From: Rhinopomastus cyanomelas
Lineage: Eukaryota; Chordata; Aves; Bucerotiformes; Rhinopomastidae
Direction: 5' to 3'
Assembly: GCA_013400115.1 (NCBI GenBank)
Contig: VXBP01002362.1
Location: forward strand, 1-64,000
Length of the DNA: 64,000 nucleotides
Part shown: one piece after another, positions 24,880 through 35,870 of the stretch
Numbering within the stretch: position 1 is the stretch's first letter
Layout of the letters: each line of letters starts with the position of its first letter
Notes under the pieces: model-generated
Told to the model about the DNA's origin: nothing
Database searches by the model: none
What the model saw: the letters and a program-made list of their open reading frames with translations, nothing else
Made by a program: the position numbers and the translations under genes

Positions 24880-26362
24880 CCCCTCATATATCCTAATTTG
24901 CATTTTCAGACACATATTACTGCTATTTGAGTGCAAACCTTCTTATTATGTTGCCCCAAATAATCACCTCCAAACGGAGGGCATGATAAAAAAGATGAGA
25001 ATTTTGTAACTCCTGGGAGGGGAAAGAATATGGAGACAGGAAAAAAGTGTTTGTCAATTCTGACTGATAATTTTTAACAGTTATTGTCTGAATATGGTGG
25101 AGAAATTGGATATCTTGTTTGTCGATTACTGTAGAGTGCTTTGCAAAAGATACTCTAACATTTGCCTCAGTGTCTACATCAATATGACAGTCTGGTTAAT
25201 AGTCCAGTGGGATTATTGTGGTATTTTCACCATGAGGATGGGACAGAGTCACCGTTCTTTCTGTGGCATGTACTCAACCTTCTCCCCATGCAATATTGGT
25301 CTTGTCTCTTCTGATTTATTTCAATGCACTACTTTAGGTTTCTGTTTGCTGCACAGTGTCATAAATATGGATTTGTGTAACCTAATGCTCATTGCACTGG
25401 AAGTGAATTGTTACCTGGCTTTTCTGAACCTCTGTTTAAAATAAGAGCCTTAGAACCACGTTGGCTTCAAGCCTCTCACTTTTAGGTAGCCTAGAATTGA
25501 TTGAAAAGAGACGGATACCAGTCAGTACGCTCAGCACATCATACTAGCAGGAATGCAAATATGAATGTAGAATACGGTTATGAATTTTCAGGTAACAAGG
25601 AGGACAATATTTGTATTTGATACGGGCTTCCCTGCCGCAGAGGAGCTTTCATGGAGGAGAATGCAAAGATCAAAATAAATGAAATTTGTCCTATGAAAGT
25701 TTGCACGAGACAAATGTCTCAAACAGCAGGCAGTACCGGTGTGCGTGTCGGTCCTCGTGGGACACAGAAATGCTGTGCATTGCAGAGAAGACTTAGTACT
25801 TTTCTTAAGAAGATTGGAAAATCATTTGTGTCATTTGATTAGATAAAAATGATAGGAATTACCATTATTTAAAAATAACTATAATAATTTTTGTTCATTC
25901 CCAGATGCTAGAATGGGAAAAGACTGGGATGCTGGGACTCATCTCAGACAATATTGCTTATATGTCCTACTGAATGAACCTCACCTTCCTTTCATTGCAA
26001 TGAAACTGAAGCAATAACTCTGCTAAACAGTTAACTACTGAGAGAGGTGGATTTAAGTCTGTATTTGCTGTTCTACAGCAGAGAGGAGACCACCTAACTT
26101 TTCCAGTATGAAGGGAATGTATTAGCACACACACAAAAAAAAAAGTGATCTGAGATAAACCTAAGACAAGATGTGAAGAAAACTGTGCAAACCATGCACA
26201 GAGAAAGGTTCTGAGCAGTTGTGAACACCCTAACAGCTGCTCTTTTATCCTCTTATTGGCAACACCCTTATTGCCAGCCAAGGTGAGCATGAAAACACCT
26301 CCAGAAACAAATAAAAGCATAGATAGTTTTTTGTTTGTTTGCTTTTGGGGGTTGGTTTTTTT
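24880..26362. other. Non-coding, nothing recognised
   Basis: AT-rich. The 116-codon frame at 25094-25444 is cysteine-rich but unrecognised, lacks exon context and is treated as chance. Confidence 0.5.
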
Positions 26363-26457
26363 CATAGAATCATAGAATCATCAGGGATTGGAAGGGACCT
26401 CGAAAGATCATCTAGTCCAATCCCTCTGCCGTAGCAGGATCACCTCACTGGAGAAGC
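26363..26457 (-). repeat. Young short CR1 tail next to an older CR1
   Basis: Tail CATAGAATCATAGAATCATC, then GGGACCTCGAAAGATCATCT. Only ~95 bp is present. Read on the minus strand, this young copy lies directly downstream of the 3' end of the older CR1 at 26458-26885. Confidence 0.93.
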
Positions 26458-26885
26458 CATGGAATCAGAGTCACTCAGGGTAGGAAGGAACCATCATCCA
26501 GTTCCAACAGCTCCAGCACAGCAGGAACACCCCACCCTAGATCAGGCTGGCCAGAGCCCTATCCAGCCCAGCCTTAAACACCTCCAGGGATGGGGCCCCA
26601 ACCACCTCCCTGGGCAACCCATTCCAGGCTCTCACCACTCTCATGGTGAAGAACTTCCTCCTCACATCCAGTCTAAATCTACTCATCTCCAGCTTTGCTC
26701 CATTCCCTTTAGTCCTGTTGCTATCCGCCATCCTAAATAGTCCCTCTCCAGCCTTTTTGTAGGCCCCCTTCAGATACTGAAAGGCTACAATAAGGTCACC
26801 TCAGAGCCTCCTCTTCTCCAGACTGAACAGCCCCAATTCTTTCAGTCTGGCCTCATAGGAGAGGTGCTCCAGCCTTTTTATTTTT
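26458..26885 (-). repeat. Older-subfamily CR1 LINE 3' end
   Basis: The minus strand encodes RTKGNGAKLEMSRFRLDVRR, then KFFTMRVVRAWNGLPREVV. This is the ORF2 C-terminus of a CR1 subfamily distinct from the KLEHRRFH type. Its 3' UTR block reads CACCCCACCCTAGATCAGGC on the plus strand, and its own terminus is GGAATCAGAGTCACTCAGGG. It is 5' truncated near 26885. Confidence 0.93.
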
Positions 26886-29365
26886 GCTATATCCTCAACC
26901 TGCATGGAAGATCTGATAAACTAAAATGAAAGGGTTAAACCACTGAGGGAGAGAGATGCTAGAACACATCTCTGGTTCCAGGGGTAAATTTGTGTCTTTT
27001 TTTACACGAGTTTGAGAGAAAATCATTACCAAGAGATTAACCGGTAGCTGCAAATAATGTAGGAGCAGTGCAGCTAAAGAAAACAAACATTTCCAGCCAG
27101 GAGGTGATGGATGATGAAAACCAAAATCCACTCCCATATGAAATACCCTGACATTAATAGGGAGTCTGGGTGTGAACTTTGAATTCGATACTTCCATCTC
27201 CGGTGGTGCAAATTGAACTCTGGCTCTTCCGAGCCACACAGCCACTTGTAGCCAGTTTAATGGAGAATGGAGCCATATAAAAGCTTTGGGATTTACATAA
27301 TTAACTGGCTGTATTAAGGAAAGGTCTGAATTCACAACTCAGTAACCCAAAGCTTATAATGCTGATGGCCTTAAAGGCAGCCTGGTGATTTAGAGCTGTG
27401 TTTGAGAGGCAGAAGCTCCCTGTGAGGCTGATTTCCTGGTCCACTGAGGTCTCCGCATCTGGTTCACCACCGTTTCACTCCCTGGGAGGTGGTACCACCT
27501 TGCTTTTCCTTGGGAGAGCACGGAAAACTGCAGCCCTGGGTTTTCCTAGCTAGCTCCATCACAGCTCCATAGGCACAGCCATAATCAGCTGTGTTGCTCA
27601 AAACTTGAAATGATCCCAGTCTGGGTTTTTTTCCCCACACTAAAGTGTATTTAAATTAGTGTTTTTTAGCACAAACACTAGCTGAACCAACTTCATGTTC
27701 TCTCCGGGCATAGCATAGCAACCTGTGCTATGTGCTGTGACTGTCTCCTCATCAGACCACTCAGCAGAAAAGAAAATAACGCCAAAATCAAAGTCACACT
27801 AGTGGAAGCCATAATTCTCTTGAGCCCCCTTCTGCAAGGAGAAGCCAGCTTGTCATGCATTCATGCCTTGCTTCTCTACATGCAGCCTTAGACTAATTGT
27901 AAAGGTTGTAAAGCAGAAAACAGAATATTTTCTTTTACAGCATAATATTGGGGAAGGATACAACTATGCAATAATGACATTATCTCAGTAAAAGCTACAC
28001 TTGTTATATAAGACACTAAATAATAATGATATCCTAATGATTTTCCCTATCACAAGGGACTGTTTAAGCTGCCTTTGCTTTAGGAGGACTAGTTGAATAT
28101 GGCTCATACAGAGACCTCTTGAAGTCAATTCCAAGCACCAAATACAACATAACAATACTTAGCAGGACCAGCTCTTAAGATTTTGCAATATTTGAAGTTT
28201 TGAAAACTTAATTTTGAATGTACCTCATATTTCTTGGTCAGATACTATTTCAGAGGGATGGGACCATTTATACATATATATATATAATGTGTGTGTGTGT
28301 GTGTGTGTATACTCAAAAGTATGATGTCAGGTTCATTCTTCATTCCATAAGTTGGGCCTGAATTTGACTCTGAGGCACTTCTCCATAACCCAGTAAAACA
28401 GCAAAATGCAGAATAAATCTGTGATGATTCTGTAGATGTTAAGATTGTAAACTCTACTATTGAATGTGAGGCTACATTTGAGGTGAATCTTTACCTCTAA
28501 AGGGAGGCAATTGTAACCAGAATTTTCAGTACATGCAACCCCAGTTCTCTGTATTTCTGGGTTGACACACGTGATAGAAATAATCTTCTTTTTTCCCTAT
28601 CAGTTGTGAGACTCTACAAGCTGTCCCACAGCATCCTTTGCCTACATCCATAGCAAAATTTCAGCAAGCTTGGCTTGCTTCTAAAAGACATTATTTGTGA
28701 CAATTAGAAGGGGGGATTCAGAACACTGTATAATAAAAGCAAATGAAATACAGTAGCAATCGTTTCTGATCTCAGGCAAGAGCTGAGCATGAAAATAAAG
28801 ACCAAATGCTGCTTCCTGATTTTTTTTTGTAGTACGCAAAGAGCAGCAACTAAAATAATGTTGTTGGTTCTGTCGTCATTCTTGCAGGCAAAACTCAAAG
28901 CATTGCAGATAAGGTATAGGTCCATCTGCCAGCTGGAGGAGAAGAATAGAAAAAGCAATTAAGAACATTATAAATTAGGTTTGTTGCTCTGGGCTGGAAG
29001 GATCCAGTTAAGCATGCTGTGAATCTGAGCAAGAAGAATAGGAGATGAGCCAAGAAAGAATTTCTCTTGATATTATCACTTGACCTGTTTCCCCTGCCTT
29101 CCCCCAGCTGCCCTAGCCAAGGATGTATCTGTAGCCAAACAGTCACTGACTCTCAAAGCTCAAACAAGGTACTTGGTGTACAGACCCACATTCCCAATAA
29201 CATGTGGGCTAAATACTAGTCTGGACAACTTACTCTTCCAGTCTGCCCTGTGATAGAAGAAAATCTGTCTGTGCACCTCAGTGAGGATACCCAGTCCCGA
29301 TTCCAGAGCAAGGAACTAGGTGTCCACTTCATGATGTCCTCCAAGGTGACCTTATAGGAACTTTC
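26886..29365. other. Non-coding, nothing recognised apart from a dinucleotide repeat
   Basis: Minus-strand frames (26895-27335, 28704-29146) have no recognisable domain. Confidence 0.5.
28274..28309. repeat. (TA)n(TG)n microsatellite
   Basis: About 6 TA units then about 11 TG units. Alternating purine-pyrimidine sequence can adopt Z-DNA. Likely polymorphic. Confidence 0.95.
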
Positions 29366-29640
29366 TAATAAATGCAGGGGCCTGCAAGAAAGATGGGGGA
29401 GGGCTTTTTACACAGGTGTGTAGCAAGAGGACAAGGGGAAATGGTCACAAACTTGAAGAGGGGAGATGTAGGTTAGATACTAGGAAAAGGTTGCCCAAGG
29501 AAGATGTGGCTGCCCCATCCCTGGGAGTGTTCAAGGCCTGAGCAACTGAATAGAGTGAAGGTGTCCCTGCCCATGGAGGGGGATTGGAACTAAATGATCT
29601 TTAATGTCGCTTCCAATCCTAGCCATTCTATGAGTCTATG
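29366..29640 (+). repeat. Older CR1 LINE 3' end
   Basis: Starts at GGGGCCTGCAAGAAAGATGG and contains GACAAGGGGAAATGGTCACA and CCATGGAGGGGGATTGGAAC. It ends CCATTCTATGAGTCTATG. Same subfamily as the copy at 37886-39178. About 50 bp around GGAAAAGGTTGCCCAAG is deleted relative to that copy. Confidence 0.92.
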
Positions 29641-31754
29641 CTTCTGTCTGCTCCCTGATCCAAATTTGCTTAACATGTCAAACTGCAGCACCAAAAGCAA
29701 TTCTTGCTCTATATAGGCAGTGAGAAACCCATCCTTCCTGCAGGAGGAGAGCACAGGATTTACTGTCTCACAAGTGACCTTGTGCATTTTGCACGTCTGT
29801 TACATGTTGTTTAACCAGCGTTGGATTTGCATTCGGGGACAGCTGTGACAGAGAACTGCTTCTGTTATACTTCCTGCACGTTTGTTTTGGCAGGCTCTGC
29901 CCTGTCTCTGTGAGTCTGCACGCACTGCTCTGGTATGTATATCCAACAGTAATGGGAAATTAATCTCAGAGATGTGAATCTAGAGCACATTACTTTTAAC
30001 TAAGCACAACAGGCAGCTCGTGCTGGTCCAGTCAGACACAGTTCCCATGAAGCCAAGCCTTATCTTCGTGTTTCACAGTAACATGAAGGAAATGAATACA
30101 GAGGTCTAATGTTCTGTCTGCTTTACACCATCTATCCTTGCAAATGAAGGATATAGAATAGGCACCATTTTCTAGCAGTTTTCTGGTTCCATTGTTCCCA
30201 GAGTTACCATGATCTGTTGCCCAGTCTACGTCTGTGACACACGTGCTCGTGAACCTGCTACTTCTGCGTCAAAATCATTGCTGCGCCGTGTGCAGTTCAC
30301 CCCGGAGCCTGCACTAGATGTGCTAATGCCCTAGTTATTTTTGTAGGCAGCATCATTTGTTTTTCCATCCTCTTCATGTCTTGCACCTGCTTGATGTGCA
30401 GCCAAGCTGCCTCCTGCCAGCAGCTCGCACATGGTCAGACACCCTCTGCCAGTGAAGCAGATTGGCTGCATCTGCCAGACTATCAGCAGGCACAATCGTC
30501 CCATTGATGGGTCACAGTTTTGGACAGGAGCAAAGCGATCACTTGTTCATATTTATATAGTTCTGGTCTCTGGAATAACCTCAGGTCACTGTGGGCTTGC
30601 TGGTGGTTTAACAGTTGGACTCTGGGATCTACCGCAGGCTAGCTGCTAAGTCTTTCTGGTTTATGTGCTTATATACTTTGCAGAGGTGCTAGCAGTGAGT
30701 TTACAAATGCCAACAGTGCTGGCCACACTGCAGTGGGGAGATGCAGTAGTCTGGTGACCACCTCTGTTGCCCATCAGACCCCCAAATCAGCAACTGTGTG
30801 GAGAACATCATGGTCTGGGGACTAAAGCATTCATTTGCCAGCATCCAACTGAGAACTGCCAGCTGAGGATGGGCTTCAGAATGAATACTGCTGCAATCTG
30901 GTGAGAAAATTATGCCAGATTATCTCTGTTTATTGAGTGAGAGAAGAGCAAAAATGCCTCATTTCAGTAAGGACAGAATTAAACTTGGATACAGAAAAAA
31001 TGACACCGATTATGTAAAGAGAATAGAACTTTTATAACTTTTGCAGTGATTTATAAATCATTCTCAGCAAGTCCGTGTTTGAGTGGAAGCGTTTCGTGGA
31101 AGGCATGTCTTATCTTAATGCAAGCATTTTCTTCTTGTTCTATAGAAAAATGTTTGTAGAATGAGGTTAGAAACACAATTGGTTGAGAAATGCTGGGATT
31201 ATTGAGACGGTCTAGGAATAAAGGAACCACAGGCAGATAAGGGGGGAAAGTATTACTAGCTCTCCAATAAAGGAAAAATGTTACAGGAATTTGCTTGTTT
31301 GTTGGTTCGGGTTTTTTTGTATGGCATTGGGGAAACCATGGTTGATTTTTAAATATAACTATATACATTCCAAATAAGTTTCAAATACGCTGAAGGTGAA
31401 ACAAGTAAAAATGTAAAGAGTAGTGTTATCCCTTTGTACTGATGAGTTCAATTAAAAGACAGGAGCAAAGCCTAGGTTAGAGCTTATAATACCTCTCAGT
31501 TTTGCTGCATTTCCGTAATTTGACACGGGTGAGCCTTTCTCACAAGGCGCTTGCTCCTGCTCTCTGTCTTTTGGGAGCTTCGGGAAGCTTATCTCAAAGT
31601 TACAGAATTTAAATGTATTAAATGATGCAGACAGAATGGTGGCAGGATTTTATTTCACAGTGTCCTGCAGTTTTGCCTATTCATCCAGATCGGAATCTAA
31701 AACCTGTTTGAACGCATCACTAAACATTTTAGTTTACTTATGGGATAGCTGCCA
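29641..31754. other. Non-coding, nothing recognised
   Basis: No recognised gene or repeat. Confidence 0.5.
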
Positions 31755-32085
31755 CTATTTCAACTACCTGAAAGGACGTTGTGGAGAGGTTGGTCTTGGT
31801 CTCTTCTCACAGGCAATTAGTGATAGAACAAGAGGGAATGGGCTAAAGTTACAACAGGGTAGGTTTAGTCTTGATATTAGGAAGAATTTTTTCACAGGGT
31901 GGTCAGGCACTGAAATGAGCTTCCCAGGGAGGTAGTTGAGTTGCCATCCTTGGATGTGTTTAAAGATCATTTGGATGAGGTGTTGAGGGATCTGGTTTAG
32001 GGGTGAACTTGTGAAGTAGGGTAGATGGTTGGACTCAATGATCCTAGGGATCTTTTCCAACCAGACAGATTCTGTGATTCCATGA
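31755..32085 (+). repeat. CR1 LINE 3' end
   Basis: Begins TTTCAACTACCTGAAAGGAC and encodes RTRGNGLKLQQGRFSLDIRK, then NFFTGWSGTEMSFPGR. It ends CAGATTCTGTGATTCCATG. The GLKLQQGRF signature matches the subfamily of the copy at 21060-22267. Confidence 0.93.
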
Positions 32086-32139
32086 AGAATGAGTCATCAG
32101 AGGAGGTTTGAATGATCTCAGGAGTTTAGGTGTTAGCAC

Positions 32140-32237
32140 TCAAAAACATGGTTAGTGAGTATGGTGGCATTTGATTGATGGTTGGACTTGATGATCTTGG
32201 AGGTCTCTTCCAACCTTAATGATTCTGTGGTTCTGTT
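32140..32237 (+). repeat. Short CR1 tail
   Basis: Contains GGTTGGACTTGATGATCTTG and CCAACCTTAATGATTCTGTG. Another extreme 5'-truncated CR1, about 55 bp downstream of the previous copy and in the same orientation. Confidence 0.85.
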
Positions 32238-32710
32238 AAAGATTTCGTCTGAAGGCAACTAAGGAAAATGCAAATATTCCACTGGCCTGGATGGGTTGCT
32301 CGAAGTCCTCTCAATTTTAGCCTTCTCAGCAATTCAGAATTTAATAGTTTCTAGTGGAAATATCTGAATCAAAATAAAAGGAATCTCTTAGAGCACAAAT
32401 GCTCAAATAATGAGGTTTAAAAATTAGTGCTTTGGCTAGTTGAGCATCCAGTCTTGAATAATGTTTCACTCGGAAACAAATGAGACTTTTGAAAGTATAT
32501 TTTGTGTGGAAAAACTAGACAATTTAAGACAATGTGAGCATAAGAAAATTAGGGTAACTGATGGAAAGATACTTTTTTCCCCTTGAGATTGTGAATATAC
32601 TTCTCATCCTGATATTTTATTAATCCTCATTTAAGGTTTAATGTGGCGCTGATTCGTCTCATGGAATTTAGCAGGATGAAGAAACAAAACAATTATTTCT
32701 GTTTTCTTAT
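32238..32710. other. Non-coding, nothing recognised
   Basis: AT-rich spacer. Confidence 0.5.
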
Positions 32711-33284
32711 AATCACAGAACTGTATAATCATTTAGTCTGAAAAAGACCTTTAAGATCATGGAGTCCAATCATTAACCTAACTGTACCAAGCCCACCACT
32801 AAAGCATGTCCATAAGGTCCAGATGTACACATCCAGAGATGGCGATTCAACCCTCTTCCTGGGCAGCCTGTTCCAATGCCTGATGACCCTTTCAATAAAG
32901 GAAATTTTCCTAATATCTCACCTAAACTTCCCCTGGCACAACCTGAGGCCATTTCTTCTTGTCCTAGCACTCATTACATGTGAGAAAAGGCCAACACACA
33001 CCTGTCTGTAACCTCCTTTCACGTAGTTGTAGACAGCAATAAGATTTCCCCTCAGCATCCTGTTCTTCAGTCCAAATAGCCCCAGCTCACTCATCCACAA
33101 CTCATAAAGCTTGTTCTCCAGATGCTTCACCAACCTTGTTGCCTTTCTTTGCACCTAAACGCATTTCTTTTACTAAGGTGCCCAAAACTGAAAGCACTAC
33201 TAGAGGTCAAGTCCTCACCAGTGTTGAGTAGAAGTGGACAACCATCTCCATACATCTGATGGCTACGCTATTTCTGATACAGCC
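32711..33284 (-). repeat. Old CR1, left half, interrupted by a nested CR1
   Basis: Antisense. The tail TATAATCACAGAACTGTATA is followed by the 3' UTR, then the ORF2 C-terminus (minus peptide RKATRLVKHLENKLYELWMS) and upstream sequence to TATTTCTGATACAGCC. The element resumes at 34490 after the nested insertion. Confidence 0.92.
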
Positions 33285-34489
33285 TTTTATGAGGGCGTAA
33301 CCAAGCAGACAGATGATGGCAAAGCAGTGGATGTAGTCTGTCCTGACTTCAGTAAAACATGTGACAGTCTCCCACAGCATCCTCGCAGCCTAACTGAGGC
33401 AGTATAGCCTAGATGATCAACTAGCAAGGTTATTCGTGAACTAACTACAGAATAGAAGTCAGAAAGTAGTGCTCAATGGGAAAGAGTCTAGTTGGAGGCC
33501 TGTATCTAGTGGAGTGCCCCAGGGGTCGATGCTGGGACCAGTCCTGTTCAATCAACTCATTAATGACTTGGATGACGGATTAGGGTGCACTGTCAACGAG
33601 TTTGCTGATGGTATAAAGATGGGTGGTGTCGCCGACAGCCCAGAAGATTGTGCTGCTATTCAGTGGGACCTGGATAGGCTGGAGAGCTGGGTAGGGAGAA
33701 ATGTAATGAAGTATAACAAGGGTAAGTGTAGAGTCTTGCATTTGGGCAAGAACAACCCCAGGTACCAGTATAGGCTGGGGACTGAGCTGTTGGAGAGCAG
33801 TGTAGGAGAAAGGGACCTCGGGGTTCTGGTGGACAGCAGGATGACCATGAGCCAGCAGTGTGCTCTTGTGGCTAAGAAGGCCAACAGCGTCTTGGGGTGG
33901 ATCAGAAGGGGGTGGTTAGCAGATCAAGAGAGGTTCTTCTGTCCCCCTACTCTGCCCTGGTGAGTCCACATCTGGAGTATTATGTCCAGTTCTGGGCCCC
34001 TCAGCTCAAGAAGGACATAGAACTGCTGGACAAAGTCCAGCACAGAGACGATGAAGATGATGAAGGAAGTAGAACACCTCCCCGATGAGGAAAGACTGAG
34101 GGAGCTAGGTCTCTTTAGCTTGGAGAAGAGGAGACTGAGGGGTCACCTCATTAACATCTATAAATATGTGAATGGTGGGTGTCAGGAAGATGGAGCCAGG
34201 CTCTTGTCAGTGTCATGTAGTGATATGACAAGGGGCAATGGGTGCAAGCTGGAACATAGGAGGTTCCACATCAACATGAGCAAGAATTTCTTCGCAGTGA
34301 CGGTGACACAGCACTGGAACAGGCTGCGCAGGGAGTTTGTGGAGTCTTCTCTGGAGACATTTAAAACTCACCTGGATATATTCCTGTGCGACTGGATCTA
34401 GAGGATCCTGCTGTGGCAGGGAGTTGGACTAGATGATCTTTCGAGTTCCCTTCCAATCCCTAATGTTCTATGATTTTGTGTGATTCTGT
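33285..34489 (+). repeat. Young long CR1 copy nested in an older CR1
   Basis: About 1.2 kb containing the RT C-terminal half. A 164-codon frame (33469-33963) reads SSWRPVSSGVPQGSMLGPVL, then FNQLINDLDDG. The catalytic FADD box is FADG (33601-33612), with the last aspartate lost. It continues through LDRLESWVGRNVMKYNKGKC, RLRELGLFSLEKRRLRGHLI and KLEHRRFHINMSKNFFAV to the octamer tail near 34465-34489. It is 5' truncated and frameshifted near 33960, so not autonomous. Confidence 0.95.
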
Positions 34490-34603
34490 GATACAAGTCA
34501 TGACGCTGTTGTCCATCTTGGCTCTCTTCTGGCTCATACTTAGCTGATGCTCAATCAATACCCTCATATCTCTTTCTGCTGAGCAGCTTTCCAGCCTCAC
34601 ACA
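34490..34603 (-). repeat. Old CR1, right half, after nested insertion
   Basis: GATACAAGTCATGACGCTGT onward, with CTGGCTCATACTTAGCTGAT and GCTGAGCAGCTTTCCAGCC, continues the antisense CR1 of 32711-33284. The short repeat GATACA stands on both sides of the nested copy (33276-33281 and 34490-34495). Confidence 0.88.
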
Positions 34604-34757
34604 AAATTACAGTAATTTTGGTTGTAAGGGACCTTTAAGATCATAAAGTCCAACCATTAACCCTGTACTGCCAGGTAGTGCCCTCAGCAGTACATCCACA
34701 CATCTGTTAAATGCCTCCAAGTTTACTGTCTCTACTACGTCTATGGACAGCCTATTT
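34604..34757 (-). repeat. Another old CR1, left part
   Basis: Antisense CR1 3' UTR: GGGACCTTTAAGATCATAAA, CCAACCATTAACCCTGTACT, then ATGCCTCCAAGTTTACTG to GACAGCCTATTT. It is interrupted by the composite at 34758-34984 and continues at 34985. Confidence 0.85.
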
Positions 34758-34846
34758 AGAATCATAGAATCATTAGGGATTGAAAAGGACCTCGAAAGAT
34801 CATCCAGTTCAATTCCCCTCCCACAGCACGATCACCTAGACCAAGT
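34758..34846 (-). repeat. Young CR1 tail of a composite pair
   Basis: Tail AGAATCATAGAATCATTAGG, then GGACCTCGAAAGATCATCCA. It is 89 bp long. On the minus strand it begins exactly at ACTTGGTCTAGG, directly after the older CR1 end ..GATTCTATG. Confidence 0.93.
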
Positions 34847-34984
34847 CATAGAATCAGTCAGGGTTAGAAGGGACCACAGGATCATCCAGTTCCAAGCCCC
34901 CTGCCGTGGGCAGGGACACCCCACCCTATATCAGGTTGGCCAGAGTCTCATCCAGCCCGGCCTTAAACACCTCCAGGGATGGGG
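34847..34984 (-). repeat. Older-subfamily CR1 end of the composite pair
   Basis: Terminus CATAGAATCAGTCAGGGTTA, then GATCATCCAGTTCCAAGCCC and CACCCCACCCTATATCAGG, up to CTCCAGGGATGGGG. Same subfamily as 26458-26885 and 47129-47503, 5' truncated to 138 bp. Confidence 0.93.
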
Positions 34985-35085
34985 TTATTGCTAATATCCA
35001 ATCTAAACTGCTGCCACAGCTTGACACTATTTCACTTGTTATTTGGGAGAACAGACCAACCCCCATCTCACTACCACTGCATTGG
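34985..35085 (-). repeat. Old CR1, right part, after composite insertion
   Basis: CTAATATCCAATCTAAACTG, then CACTTGTTATTTGGGAGAAC and CCATCTCACTACC continue the antisense CR1 of 34604-34757. About 30-45 bp of the expected sequence at the insertion point is missing. Confidence 0.82.
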
Positions 35086-35727
35086 TTATTTGTAGGGAAT
35101 CTCTTTGAGCGGGTATTTACAGCACATCAATTCAGCCACCTTAAAGCTTTGATTTTGATGTGAATTATCTTCCAGGAATACTTCTATTCTGACCATATCT
35201 GCAAATTTTAGAATTCATTACGTTCAAATTCTCTTTTGAAAAAGAGATCAGTAATTCTATAGCAAATGAAAATCAGTTATTGAATATATGTGTATTCGCA
35301 TCCACATGAAAAAGCTGAGTGCTTTTATTGTATTTACATGTAGCCAACTCGATTGGTTTAAAATAACTGTGAATATTGTTATTCATGACAATACAATTTA
35401 AATTGTCCCTGTTTGTCATCTCAAACAATTATTTCTAACACCAGATTCTTACCTCCTCAATCTTTTTCCAAAATCCAGTAACTGAAATATAATTATGTTC
35501 TCGAACGATGGCAGAAATCAATGACCAGAGATATTAGTGAGCGCTTATTGACACATTATACTGCTTTTGCATTGGCATAATGTTGGTCCAGATGCATAAC
35601 TCTCAGTTTGAGTGGGCGGGTTTGGAAGCTCTAGCAGTCCAGAAGCAATTGCTTTTGGCAAGCTCTGGAGTAACTGTAGATTCATGAGTTTATTTATGAC
35701 CTCTAACAGCATCTCTACTGTCTAGTG
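35086..35727. other. Non-coding, nothing recognised
   Basis: AT-rich, no feature recognised. Confidence 0.5.
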
Positions 35728-35870
35728 CAGGGGTCCTCAAACCCCAGCCCGTGGGCTGGATAAAGCCCCCTAGGGTCTCCAATGCGGCCCGCCAGCCTGC
35801 CAGTATTTAGCCCCTGCTTATCTTATTTTATACAAGTGGGCTATGTGGCCTTCATTAGGGATCTCTATGG
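35728..35870 (+). mobile_element. Probable hAT-type DNA transposon remnant
   Basis: Begins CAGGGGTCCTCAAACCCC, a typical hAT-superfamily terminal start. GCCCGTGGGCTGGATAAAGC and AATGCGGCCCGCCAGCCTGC follow, the C/G-rich 'GCCCGCGGGCCGGAT..GCGGCCC' theme of non-autonomous Charlie-like elements. The 8 bases preceding CAG are GTCTAGTG, but I could not find a matching 3' end or target duplication. Right boundary approximate. Confidence 0.55.
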
